Below, piece by piece: positions 42,117-51,683 of a DNA stretch of 64,000 nt; position 1 is the first letter of the stretch, and every line of letters starts with the position of its first letter. The translations under genes were made by a program, and so were the position numbers. Source of the stretch: Tritrichomonas musculus (lineage: Eukaryota > Parabasalia > Tritrichomonadida > Tritrichomonadidae). The notes below the pieces were generated by a model. The model ran no database searches and was not told the DNA's origin. It saw only the letters and a list, made by a program, of their open reading frames with translations. The DNA lies in assembly GCA_039105265.1 (NCBI GenBank), contig JAPFFF010000055.1:744001-808000 (forward strand), in the 5' to 3' direction.

Positions 42117-43655
42117 CTATTTTAAGTTATCTTTGGCTTTGTCTTTTGCGTTTTCTGCTTCAATAAGATGAAGTGTATCATTTTGGACCCAAAGAGGACA
42201 TTTGTCGGGCGGACAGGGGCCTTCTTCTCTCCAAAAATGATTGTAACCGACTTCCTTTGGAATCACTTTTCTGCACCAGTAGCAGATCCAAGTGTGGCAT
42301 CTTGGACACTCCATTTTATTGCATCCCTCGTCCTTCATAAATTGCGTCTTACACTTCGGACAAGTTCTCACCACTGCATCGTTCATTTGCTCCTCAACAA
42401 TTCTGTCTTTATCTATTTTTCCAAACTCCTCGCATGTCATATTTGGATGCCACGCAGCTCCGCATTTGATGCATGTTTGACTTTTGCATCTTGGACAATT
42501 CATTGGACCATCCTCGTCCATTACGACGATGTAACCACACTTGTGGCATTTGACAGTGTTTTCGATGTTTGCCTCTGTAATAGCATTCAATGTTTCAGTA
42601 GCAAACAAACGTTTCAACGTTTTTTTTGGAATCAATTTTTCCAATTCATTCATGTTCAGTTTTTCAGAACAACCTCCGAAATTGAGACAAGGAACGTTAC
42701 TTCTTCCTTCAGAAATGACTGTCTCGATCTGCCTTTCGACGCACTTTTTGCATATCGAATGACCTCTGGGACAATGAATCATCCATGCTTTTGGATACTC
42801 ACAAATACAGCATCCACATTCAACTAGCGAACCATCATGCTTTGCTTGCTCAATTTCTCTTTCTTCTTCTTCTTCTTTTTCTTTCTTTTTTCGCTCTTTT
42901 TCCGCTTCTTTGTAAAGTTCATCCAGCTGGAGAGAAATAACTGGATCAGTTATTTCAATCTCCAAATGAGGATCCCTTCTGTGCCCCAAAAGCGAAAATT
43001 TTGAAGGATTCCTTTCAATGTAATCAATTGTGTTTATTAGAAAATTTTTGTTTTCGCTCAAAACATTCATAATTTCCGATTCTTTGTATTCTAAAAAGAA
43101 GTTTTTGAGTATCTTCTTGTTGTCTTCTTTGAATGATTCAGACGCTTTCGTATGCACATCACATGCTGCAAGAACAATCCTGTTCTGCAAATCTTCTGGG
43201 ATGTTTCCATGCCGAAGAACAATGCTGATGTAGGTGGAAGCTCTTTCAAGTGAAAAATTTGGAGAGACGTCACAATTCCTCCTTAGCATTGTCAATATGT
43301 TTGGCGGAACTTCAATTATTTCAATGCTAATTCCTTTCAAAACTATTTTTTTCTTTTTGGTGTTATCTGGGGGTGGTGGAGGTGGCCGAGTAAATAAATT
43401 CTTAAAAAAATTAAAAATATGATTAAATCCATTAGCAAGATTTCCCCATAAATTGTCAAGTCCAATATCAACATTAATGACTGCTTGATCAAGCCCGTTC
43501 CCAAAATTATCCAATGCATAATCAATGTTATTAAATGCTTGATCAAGTCCGTTCCCAAAATTATCCAATGCATGATCAAGTCTGTTAGCAAGATTATCTA
43601 ATTCATTACCAAGATTATCCAACGCGCGATCAAGTACATCACCAAGGTTGTCCAT
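42117..43655 (-). CDS. RBR-type E3 ubiquitin ligase (RNF216-like) with repetitive amphipathic N-terminus
   Basis: The 512-residue protein has an N-terminal repeat region (about 1-88) of LDN(L/F)GN.LD-type units. A proline run (PPPPPP, 91-96) and a helical middle ending in a Lys/Glu-rich coil (247-272) follow. The RBR module comes next: RING1 at 280-329 (CGCCICEYPKAW...CPRGHSICKKC), IBR at 370-408 (CHKCG...CPRCKSQTCIKCGAAWHPNMTC) and RING2 at 432-461. In RING2 the catalytic cysteine is C445 (DEGCNKMECPRCHTWICYWC). RBR ligases form a thioester with ubiquitin before transfer. The arrangement is closest to the RNF216/TRIAD3 type. The N-terminal repeats could form an amphipathic membrane-binding or oligomerising helix, which is inference. 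Confidence 0.9.
   Translation of the reverse strand: MDNLGDVLDRALDNLGNELDNLANRLDHALDNFGNGLDQAFNNIDYALDNFGNGLDQAVINVDIGLDNLWGNLANGFNHIFNFFKNLFTRPPPPPPDNTKKKKIVLKGISIEIIEVPPNILTMLRRNCDVSPNFSLERASTYISIVLRHGNIPEDLQNRIVLAACDVHTKASESFKEDNKKILKNFFLEYKESEIMNVLSENKNFLINTIDYIERNPSKFSLLGHRRDPHLEIEITDPVISLQLDELYKEAEKERKKKEKEEEEEREIEQAKHDGSLVECGCCICEYPKAWMIHCPRGHSICKKCVERQIETVISEGRSNVPCLNFGGCSEKLNMNELEKLIPKKTLKRLFATETLNAITEANIENTVKCHKCGYIVVMDEDGPMNCPRCKSQTCIKCGAAWHPNMTCEEFGKIDKDRIVEEQMNDAVVRTCPKCKTQFMKDEGCNKMECPRCHTWICYWCRKVIPKEVGYNHFWREEGPCPPDKCPLWVQNDTLHLIEAENAKDKAKDNLK
43430..43640 (-). repeat. Coding tandem repeat in the RBR ligase N-terminus (54-bp/18-residue unit)
   Basis: The DNA segment around TGATCAAG(T/C)CCGTTCCC recurs at 43484-43519 and 43538-43573 with high identity, 54 bases apart. 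This corresponds to the protein repeat ALDNFGNGLDQA plus six residues. Shorter LDNL-type copies lie on both sides. Confidence 0.65.
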
Positions 43656-44918
43656 TTTACGACCAAGTGCCCTGATTTCGCTTTAAATGAGATTTTGACT
43701 TATAAAACGTATTGAAAATATTTATTAAAACGTCTTTTATATATATAATATCTTTCTAAATAAAGAATAATAACATTGTTATCTTAATTAAACATGATGA
43801 TTTGTGCTTTTTTTTAGTTTTTGGAAAACAAGTTTTAGGGTGGAAAATTTTGCCTTTTATGCTGATTTGCCTAATATTTTTCAATAATTAAAAATGCATT
43901 TATCTTTATTATACTTTTTTGATAATTACATTAAAGAAATAAGTTGACTTTATCTCATGATTCTTAAAATTTTATTACTGCTTAATATAATTATAATAAT
44001 ACAACTGATGAAATAATGATCTTTACTCTGTTCATGATGAAGATAATGAAATTTAAATAGACTTATAGATAAATAAAAGATATTTATTTTGAGAAAGTTA
44101 TTTTTTATTCGCGCGATGGATTAACCTAATGATGCGTTTTTGCCCGACCATTTATAAATCATAAAGTTAAATTATTTTCATCATTAAAGAAGTAAATAAG
44201 TATATTTATCTTCATTTATTTCTACAATTTAATATTTTGTTATTCTTTTTTCATTTTTTATTGTAAAAAAAGCAAACAAATCTGGAAAAAAATTTCAAAG
44301 AACTCATTCAAAAAATTGAGGGCCGAATTTCTTTTAAATCTAATAGAGTATATTAGAGGGCTCATATTATGATATCCTTTTTAAATAAACACAACAAATT
44401 GGGTCTCAAAAGAATCATCACAATGTGATTATCATAATGATGGTGGTTAAAAATGCCATAACAGTTTTTAACATATGATATTTTATATTTTTTTTATAGG
44501 ATAATCTGAATCATTTTAATTTTAATATATTTGATAAACATATTCTTAGTAATTGTCATAAATTTATAAATTTATAAATAAAAAAAAAGAATAAAGGAAT
44601 AATATTCAAATACTACTTCTTTCAATATAAAGTATAGGAACAACCAGTTCTTGAATTAGAAATATATAGCTTATAAATGCTCTTCTGAGCTTTTTTACTG
44701 TATTTTGGAGCTTCTGATTGTTATATCCCGATTTAATTATTATTGATTCAGATGATTGCAATAAACAGCTTCTAAATCACAATAAAAAATGCTCCAAAAA
44801 GCATTTCCGAGCTTATTTGAGGTATTTTAAGAAAATAAATGCATATTTTAACATTATTAATTATAAAAAAGCTTGGGCAAAAAGGTTAATTTATTTGACC
44901 ACATTTGACCTTATGAAA
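43656..44918. other. AT-rich intergenic, no gene seen
   Basis: No coding feature is supported. AGTTCTTGAATTAGAAA near 44649 recurs inverted near 63525 (TTTCTAATTCAAGAACT), a possible dispersed repeat end. Confidence 0.4.
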
Positions 44919-45214
44919 GTGGGCAGTACTGCCCAGCATGTAAACTATTGAAATTCTTTCAAATTTTGAATGATGGGCATGGGCGCCCATGCCCAAAAAT
45001 TTCAAAGGTTTATTGCCCAATATAAACAATTCAATTTTTACATATATAATATAAAATTTAGATATTTTTTTTTAATTAAAAAAATATTTAAAAGTAAAAT
45101 TTATACACATTATCAATGCAAAAAAATTTAATATATTTATATAAAAAAAATGCATTGCCCATGTGGGCAGGGCAGATTTTTTTAATGCCACGCATAATTG
45201 GGCAGTGGGCAACA
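44919..45214. repeat. Cluster of GGGCA/TGCCC palindromes
   Basis: In otherwise AT-rich DNA there are two perfect palindromes: GGGCAGTACTGCCC (44921-44934) and GGGCATGGGCGCCCATGCCC (44975-44994). Further TGCCC or GGGCA units lie at about 45013-45020, 45155-45175 and 45199-45211. The outer units (GTGGGCAGTACTGCCC and TGGGCAGTGGGCAAC) could be ends of a small inverted-repeat element, but no flanking duplication was found. Confidence 0.55.
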
Positions 45215-45544
45215 TCCTTAGTACCAACAAAAGTTTCAAGTTCTTGAAATATAATCATTTACTTCTTCTCCTTTGAGTAAATTGTATTCTTTTAATTCAT
45301 TCTGTAAAAAAAGTTAAATGTTCTTTTTTTTTTTTTTTTTTTTATTTTTTTTCCACTTATGGTGGAATAAATATCTTACCAAATTAAAATTCAATTTTTT
45401 TTTTTCCACTTTTGGTTGAAATTTTTCTCAGAAAATTTTAACAATCTGATAGTCAAAAATTTTCCAAATCATAATGGACTCAACATGCCAATATCCAAGC
45501 TGAAAACAAGTAAATCCAAATTTTCAACCGGGGTTGATAATATA

Positions 45545-45547
<3 letters not shown>

Positions 45548-45578
<31 letters not shown>
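45548..45578 (+). repeat. Poly-A tract of 31 bases
   Basis: An uninterrupted A run lies about 70 bases upstream of the ankyrin gene. No retroposon body is visible next to it. Confidence 0.7.
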
Positions 45579-45579
<1 letters not shown>

Positions 45580-45621
45580 AGCCCTTTTCAACTTTTTCAT
45601 TGAAATGAAAATTTTAATGGT

Positions 45622-45629
45622 TCACTTTT
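45622..45629 (+). promoter_or_regulatory. Initiator-like box of the 45649 ankyrin gene
   Basis: TCACTTTT lies about 20-27 bases before the ATG and fits the trichomonad Inr core TCA-Py-T-(A/T). The same TCACTTT core precedes the aldo-keto reductase at 54705. Confidence 0.45.
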
Positions 45630-45648
45630 AATTAGTTATTTATTTTGC

Positions 45649-47886
45649 ATGACAGGAGCCATTCAGCTATATTTTGATCAAATGAAAGATATTGAAGAAA
45701 ACTTTCTCAATTTTATTGAAGAAAGCAATCAAGACTTAATCACATTCATCAAATATCTTGATGAACGAAAAATCACAGAAAGCAAACAAAAATTCAAATC
45801 ATTTTTATATTTGCTTGTATGCATATCAAATCACTTCCATCGAACAGAAAACATATACATTAAGATTGACCAAATTCTCAACTATTATAAAGATTCAATT
45901 CAAGCACATTTCAAAAATTCAGAGATTTTTCATATTTTCCAAAGTAACAAACGAATCATTCTCTCTCTCATTCAACTTAATCTTTTTACATTTAATCAAA
46001 GTATTATTGACATATTAGTCAATCAAAACAAATATAAAGAAGAATCATATATTGAGTACTTTTTACCTGAAATCCAATCATTCCTTCCCATTTTTCTCAA
46101 AAAAGAATATAAAAGCAATGTGAAAGAATTAAATGATAATAATTTAGATTTGTTTAATAAAAATCGAAAACTAGGAGAAAATGATAGTTATATATGCTCA
46201 TTAATTCGAAATGATCAAGTTGTTGATTTTATTACGTATGTGGAGAAAACAAATATAGATCCATCATCAGACATTGAAAAATCAATTTATGAAACCAATC
46301 CATTTTTGATGAACAAGAACTCAGTAACATTGATTGAATATTCAGCATTCTTTGGTGCTCATGATATTTTCAAATACTTGCTTAAAAAAGGTGTCATGCT
46401 GACTTCTTCAATCTGGCTTTATGCGATTCATGGCAAAAACTCGGATTTAATTCATTTTCTTGAAGAAGAAAAGGTAAAAACAGAATGTGAATCCTATCAA
46501 TATCTCATCATAGAAGCGATCAAGTGTCACCATAACGATATTGCTTCTTATCTTCAAACGAATTTTGTTCACAGTGAGCAGATATACAATCAATACTTGT
46601 TGAGAAAGCATTTCAAATATTACAATTTCGATTTAAATAGTTATAATATTCAGGATATTATTGAATTTTCACTGAATTCAGATTTGTTTTATTTCTTTTG
46701 CAAATATGATTATTCAAATGTCGTCGAATTTCTCTTACAAATGCGAAAAATGGACATCAATCAACAATACAATATATACAAACCTCTCCCAGACCAAGAA
46801 GACATTGTTTTAGCAATTTCAATCAAAAGCGGCGATATTAGTAAGTTGCCTGAAGTCAAAGACGAAGGTTTTTTTAGAGTTATGAAAACAAAAGAAGAAG
46901 AAAATTTAGAATATAAAGATGGAACAAACTATTATATATACAGATATGATCAAGAAATAAAAACAGCTTTGCATGTTGCTGTTCAGAAAGATAATTTTGA
47001 CATCGTTAAACTTTTGTGTCATTCAAAAAAAGCAGAGTTTCGAACCGAATCGAAGAAATTTTCAAAATCGAAAAAAAATTATTGGTTTTTAACACTGGTT
47101 GAAAAAAGACCTTTACTTTTTGAAGCAATTGAAAACGGTTGTATAGAAATTGCTCGATATTTGTTAGCTCAAAAATTTGTCGATATCAAAGACAACTTAA
47201 TAAAATCGGAAGCATTCATTGACTCACACACAACAGCTCATACACACATTAGGAATGAAGAACATAAATCGCCATTATTTGCAGCAGCTGAGTCAGGATA
47301 TTCTGAAATCATTCAGCTTTTGATATCACAAGAAAAAGTTGACATCAATCAAGAATCAGTCCAAATTAAATTTCGTTCAGGCGGATGTGTTGCATTTTCA
47401 ATAACCGCGAGACAAATAATGAAAACTCCTCTGCATGCTGCCATTGAAGCTGGAAAAATCAATGCTGTTAAGGCTTGCTTAGAACAACCTAAAATCGATG
47501 TTAACATTCCAGTTATTGTTAATGAATTGAACTGTTGGAGAGAAAAAGAATTTTCAAAGTTTTTCAATGATAAAACCGGAACAATTGCTGAAAAGATTTG
47601 GCCTTTATATTTGGCTGTTAAAAGTGGAAATATTGATATTGTTGTTTTATTATTAAACCAGATGAAAATCGATGTTAATATGAAATCTGTTTTATCCCCT
47701 CCTCCTTACTATGAAAAATTCACCAGAACTGCACTGCACGCTGCAGTTGAGAATAAAAAAGCAGAAATCATTGAGTTGCTGCTTGAACAACAAGGTATTG
47801 ATATTAATGCAACTGATGAAAATGGCAAAAAGCCGATTGAATACCTGGATGGCGATGATATAATCAGAAAATTATTTGTGAAATAA
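45649..47886 (+). CDS. Large ankyrin-repeat protein (DUF3447-type), intact
   Basis: The 745-residue protein is uninterrupted. Residues 1-165 are helical. Residues 175-330 form the module GENDSYICSLIRNDQVVDFITYV, VTLIEYSAFFGAHDIFKYL, SIWLYAIHGKNSDLIHFLEE and CHHNDIASYLQTNF. Several ankyrin repeats with long loops follow (TALHVAVQKDNFDIVKLL, RPLLFEAIENGCIEIARYL, SPLFAAAESGYSEIIQLL, TPLHAAIEAGKINAVKACL, WPLYLAVKSGNIDIVVLLL, TALHAAVENKKAEIIELLL). The protein closes with GKKPIEYLDGDDII. It is a paralogue of the gene at 28904 and shows what that gene's N-terminal module looks like when whole. Protein-protein binding is the expected role; the partner is unknown. The ATG at 45649 has an initiator-like box just upstream. 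Confidence 0.9.
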   Translation: MTGAIQLYFDQMKDIEENFLNFIEESNQDLITFIKYLDERKITESKQKFKSFLYLLVCISNHFHRTENIYIKIDQILNYYKDSIQAHFKNSEIFHIFQSNKRIILSLIQLNLFTFNQSIIDILVNQNKYKEESYIEYFLPEIQSFLPIFLKKEYKSNVKELNDNNLDLFNKNRKLGENDSYICSLIRNDQVVDFITYVEKTNIDPSSDIEKSIYETNPFLMNKNSVTLIEYSAFFGAHDIFKYLLKKGVMLTSSIWLYAIHGKNSDLIHFLEEEKVKTECESYQYLIIEAIKCHHNDIASYLQTNFVHSEQIYNQYLLRKHFKYYNFDLNSYNIQDIIEFSLNSDLFYFFCKYDYSNVVEFLLQMRKMDINQQYNIYKPLPDQEDIVLAISIKSGDISKLPEVKDEGFFRVMKTKEEENLEYKDGTNYYIYRYDQEIKTALHVAVQKDNFDIVKLLCHSKKAEFRTESKKFSKSKKNYWFLTLVEKRPLLFEAIENGCIEIARYLLAQKFVDIKDNLIKSEAFIDSHTTAHTHIRNEEHKSPLFAAAESGYSEIIQLLISQEKVDINQESVQIKFRSGGCVAFSITARQIMKTPLHAAIEAGKINAVKACLEQPKIDVNIPVIVNELNCWREKEFSKFFNDKTGTIAEKIWPLYLAVKSGNIDIVVLLLNQMKIDVNMKSVLSPPPYYEKFTRTALHAAVENKKAEIIELLLEQQGIDINATDENGKKPIEYLDGDDIIRKLFVK

Positions 47887-48269
47887 AGAATCATCTTTAT
47901 TAATAATTAGAGATCTTTTTTATTATTATTATTCTTTAAATGATGGAATTTTTAAAGATGTCAATATAATGACATAGGTGGGCCACTTTTTTTTTTTTTT
48001 TTACTAAAATATATTTTAGAAAAATCAAGATGCGTTCATTCAAAAAACTATTAAAATAGAGTAGATAGAAGATTTTTAATACCATTTTTAAAACCTGAAT
48101 AGAAAAAAATGTGAAAAAGTGAGAATAATTGAATCTATCTTATATATACGTTTTCCCACTTTTCCAAAAAAAATTTCCAGAAAGTTACATACTTTATCTA
48201 TAAAAAATGATGTTGCAAGAGAAGAATACTTTCATTTAAACTTTAAATTCAAAAGATATCAAAATTCCA
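47887..48269. other. AT-rich spacer, no gene seen
   Basis: Nothing beyond A/T runs was seen between the ankyrin gene and the kinase-tail fragment. Confidence 0.5.
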
Positions 48270-48572
48270 TTGCTTTTTAAAAATATTACGCAAATTAATC
48301 CAACCATTTATCATAGCTTGGTTATTAATCACCAATATCAAGTTAAATCAAGTGTATATGAACAAATTTTTACATCATTTCTTGATTTTCTTATTTATGA
48401 CAAAGATTTGTTAATTTCATCAGAAAATATTCAATCAAACATTCAACTTAGAGATTGTTATAAGAGCCTCATTGAAAGCTGCTGGTCGCAAGAACCAGAA
48501 AAACGTCCTCAAATTGACAATGTTCTTTCTAATTCGAAAAATAAATTAAGATTTCTTAAAAAACAGAGTTGA
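48270..48572 (+). pseudogene. C-terminal fragment of a tyrosine-kinase-like (TKL) protein kinase
   Basis: The frame ends with LRDCYKSLIESCWSQEPEKRPQIDNVLSNSKNKL, which is kinase subdomain XI (SCW..EPEKRP, characteristic of TKL/tyrosine-like kinases). The first half (VKSSVYEQIFTSFLDFLIYD) is weakly kinase-like. There is no ATG start, and the ATP-binding and catalytic regions are absent upstream, so it is a truncated remnant. Confidence 0.65.
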
Positions 48573-48713
48573 TAAAGTCGCCTTTTTTTAATTATGTCTA
48601 TGAAATTGATGAATTTCTCGAAAAGAATGACTTTTTTTTATTAAAAACAAGAGATTGATAATACAGAAAAAGTTGCAAAGGATCAAAAAAGTTCTCAAAA
48701 AGTCGATAGGTAA

Positions 48714-49034
48714 TTGAATATTTCGCCCAGAAAGAGCAAGAAAGTGATAAAACCGCTAAATAACCGTTCTTTTGTTGAGAATAAAAAGAAAGGAAGATTA
48801 CCAAATCCTCAGTTACGTCTTAGACCAAAAGGACAATGCTATCACACTACAATTGCAAAGAGGGAAGGCCCAAGACACCCTAGTCTCATTATTACTTCTT
48901 GCTCTGTGAGTCGAAGGCCTGTTGTTGCTGGAGATAAAATAATTGAAGGTTCTAAAAATAAAAGACCACATGCTGCCGATTTAAACAGAGGCAATCACAA
49001 GATAAAAGAATCAACTGGTAATTGTAAATTTTGA
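48714..49034 (+). other. Open, GC-richer frame without an ATG; possible gene remnant
   Basis: A 106-codon open frame, basic in composition (SPRKSKKVIKP, GRLPNPQLRLRPKGQC, REGPRHPSLIITSCSVSRRP), has no internal ATG and stops just upstream. Base composition is higher in GC than the flanks, suggesting former coding sequence. No family is recognised. Confidence 0.25.
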
Positions 49035-49258
49035 AAGAAAGCTGACTAATTTGCTATTAAATAGTTTCATAGATAAACAGAATTGAATACAAAATGATTG
49101 TTGCTAATTTAAATTTTGATAAGTATCAAAAGCCTGCCCACTATTTTTTTATCAAATATAAATTAGCTCAATTAAAAAAAATTTTCCACTTTCTGAATTT
49201 TAATTGAAAAAAATTCAATGGTGTCTTGTTTTATATATTTTCAACTTTCTATTTTTTC

Positions 49259-49438
49259 ATGGGAAGGAAAGGTCCGAATTATAGAGTTATTAGACAGTTT
49301 CGAGTCGTAGAAGGCAACGAAATTCGATTTATTGAATTAGATGAAAATGAAAGATTTCCTTTTAATAATCATTTAGATGCACATGATGAAATTTTGGGTG
49401 ACAATGAACAACAAAGGTTTCCTCGACCAAGAAATTAG
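49259..49438 (+). CDS. Small charged protein, 59 residues, unknown
   Basis: From the ATG at 49259 the frame encodes MGRKGPNYRVIRQFRVVEG followed by NEIRFIELDENERFPFNN and a polar tail ending RFPRPRN. The mix of beta-like and charged residues is more protein-like than chance. No family is recognised. It lies downstream of another GC-richer open stretch and could be a remnant of the same lost gene. Confidence 0.3.
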   Translation: MGRKGPNYRVIRQFRVVEGNEIRFIELDENERFPFNNHLDAHDEILGDNEQQRFPRPRN

Positions 49439-50801
49439 CACCATTAGAATTTAAACATTTTTTAATAAATTTTTGAAAAAAATTGACATTTTTTATTTTT
49501 CCATTAATTATTCTCGTTTAAATATTCTTATAAACAAGGCATAAAAGACCATAACAATTAAGTCTTTTATAAGTCTATGACGAACCATAAAAGTATTCAA
49601 AATATGGATATTCTTTGTTCAGAACAAAGCAATATAATTGTGAGAATATAAAAAGGATAAAATGGTTTAGCAAATCTGGAAATTACCCAAATCAAAAGAG
49701 TTATTCAGATTTATTGACAATCGGAAAATGAACATTCATTAAGAGTAGTTTCTTGGTTATAGTTCTTTTTTGTACCTTCTCAAATTTGATGCTTTCGATG
49801 TTTCAAATCAGAAAGAGAGAGAATTCATCACGTTTATTTGGCACAATTCTAGGAATCACTGAAAAGACATGGATTTCATATTTGCTTGTTTTAACAATAA
49901 CTCTTTAATTTGTTGAATAAGATTCTTCAGTAAAGAATTGCCAAAAGATTGCCTCGACAAAAAGCAACATCTGGTCCAATTCCAGTTTAAAATTTTAAAC
50001 AGTTAGAAGCACGATGCAGATCAGTGAACCTCAATTATATTTGTGAATAAATTATTTCAACTGTTTCTTTGCTAAGATAAAGAACTGGAAACAGATGAGA
50101 AAAACCGAATTATTTGAAATTTTCAATATCGAAATCAAAGGAGGATCTTTACTTATGAGACCAAAGCCTTTTTTTCTTGTAAATTTCAGGCCATTCTCAT
50201 TTCAATTTCAGCTCCTTTAAAAAGTTTATCAACCTCTGGATACTTGATTTTGTCACTCCTCTTCATCCATCACGTTTTTGGTCACTGATTGATAAGTTAT
50301 TTGTGACATTATCTCAAAGAAATAAATCATTTTTCAGTTTGCCTTGTTCTTCAATTTGCAACAGTCAATACGTTTTTGCGAGATCTAGGCGACGCCAATG
50401 TTCCACAATACTTATTAAAAAATGTTTTAAATTATTTAAAAATAAAGTGACAAAATATTAAAATGCTTTTCAAATTAAATACTAATTCATGGCGCCTACT
50501 TTTTGAGATGCATTGAAAAATTAATAAAACTTTATTAAAATATAAAAATAGGTATTTAAATAATGAATGGATTGTCTCAAAAAGTATGCCAATGAATTTG
50601 ATTTTATCTCAGCTACTTTTTGAGACGAAGTCACAAAAAGTAGCTTCCATAAAATCGTAATTTATTTTTGATTCATTCAAAAAATGTAATGAGCATTCAA
50701 AAAGTTTAACGAAATAAAACTCAAAAAAAGTTTAAAAGACGTTTATATCATTTGTGATGTTAAAAAAAAAAAATAAGAACTATTTAAAATTAAAGTATAT
50801 T
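49439..50801. other. Moderately GC-richer intergenic stretch, possibly decayed coding DNA
   Basis: The composition at 49600-50400 is less AT-biased than typical spacers here, and short protein-like pieces appear on the minus strand (SDKIKYPEVDKLFKG near 50220). No frame is long enough to identify a family. An unrecognised decayed gene or transposon is possible. Confidence 0.3.
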
Positions 50802-51662
50802 TTATTTCTTCTTTTTACCAACAACTTCAACAAACCATTTGGCATCCGTAGGATCTTGCTGATTTCTGAATAATGGCTTATTTTCATCAAGTTGAATAAT
50901 TGAACTCATATCATCATCTGTTAAAATAAAATCAAAAATCTCGAAATTTTGTTTCATGCGATCAATGTGAACTGATTTAGGAATAACAACAATTCCACGT
51001 TGAATTTCCCAACGAAGGACAACTTTGGCCGCAGATTTATTATATTTCTGAGAAATTGAAGAAATTATTGGATCTACAAAAATATTATTTCTACCCTGTG
51101 CAAAAGGAGCCCAAGCTTCAGTAATAACATTATATTGCTGCATCCATTTTTGAGATTCAATTTGTTGATTATATGGATGAAGCTCAACTTGATTGACCAT
51201 CGGTTTAATTCGAGAATATACATATAGATCAATCATTCTATCAGGGGAAAAGTTTGATAGTCCGATTGATTTGAGTTTTCCTTGATCATATAATTCTTCC
51301 AAAGCTTTCCACGCCCCATAATAGTCATTGAAAGGCTGATGTAGAAGAATTAAATCAATGTAATCGGTTTGTAGTTTGCGAAGTGACTCTAAAACAGATT
51401 CTTTCGTTTTTTCATATCCAAAGTTTTGAAAAGCAACTTTTGTAGTAATAAAAATGTCTTTTCGAGGTATTCCAGATTTAATAATAGCATTTCCAACTTC
51501 TTCTTCATTTTGATATGCTTGGGCTGTATCGATTAACCGGTATCCAACCTTAAGGGCATCTAAAACTCATCTCTCACATTCTTCTTTGGGAATTTGAAAT
51601 ACACCATAACCTAATTGGCGCATTTTTATTCCATTAGAAAGAGTAACATATTGCATTTGCAT
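50802..51662 (-). pseudogene. Aldo-keto reductase with one in-frame TGA
   Basis: Apart from one TGA (51567-51569), the frame from the ATG at 51662 to 50802 is open for 286 residues, the normal length for a compact aldo-keto reductase. Motifs in order are MRQLGYGVFQIP, then VGYRLIDTAQAYQNEEEVG (catalytic Asp and Tyr), ITTKVAF (Lys) and DLILLHQP (His). GKLKSIGLSNF, PMVNQVELHP and IVVIPKSVHIDRMKQNFEIFDF follow. These NAD(P)H enzymes reduce aldehydes and sugars. The stop falls between ECER and VLDALKVGYR, in a helix before the catalytic residues. Methionines downstream would lose the active site, so it is most likely a young pseudogene or a sequencing error. A foldback element begins 22 bases upstream of the ATG and may have displaced the promoter. 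Confidence 0.8.
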
Positions 51663-51683
51663 GTATATTAAAAATATTTGATT

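Noticed and set aside
45548-45578. Poly-A tail of a retroposed copy upstream of the ankyrin gene
   Set aside because: No retroposon body or target duplication is associated with the A run; long A/T runs are common here.
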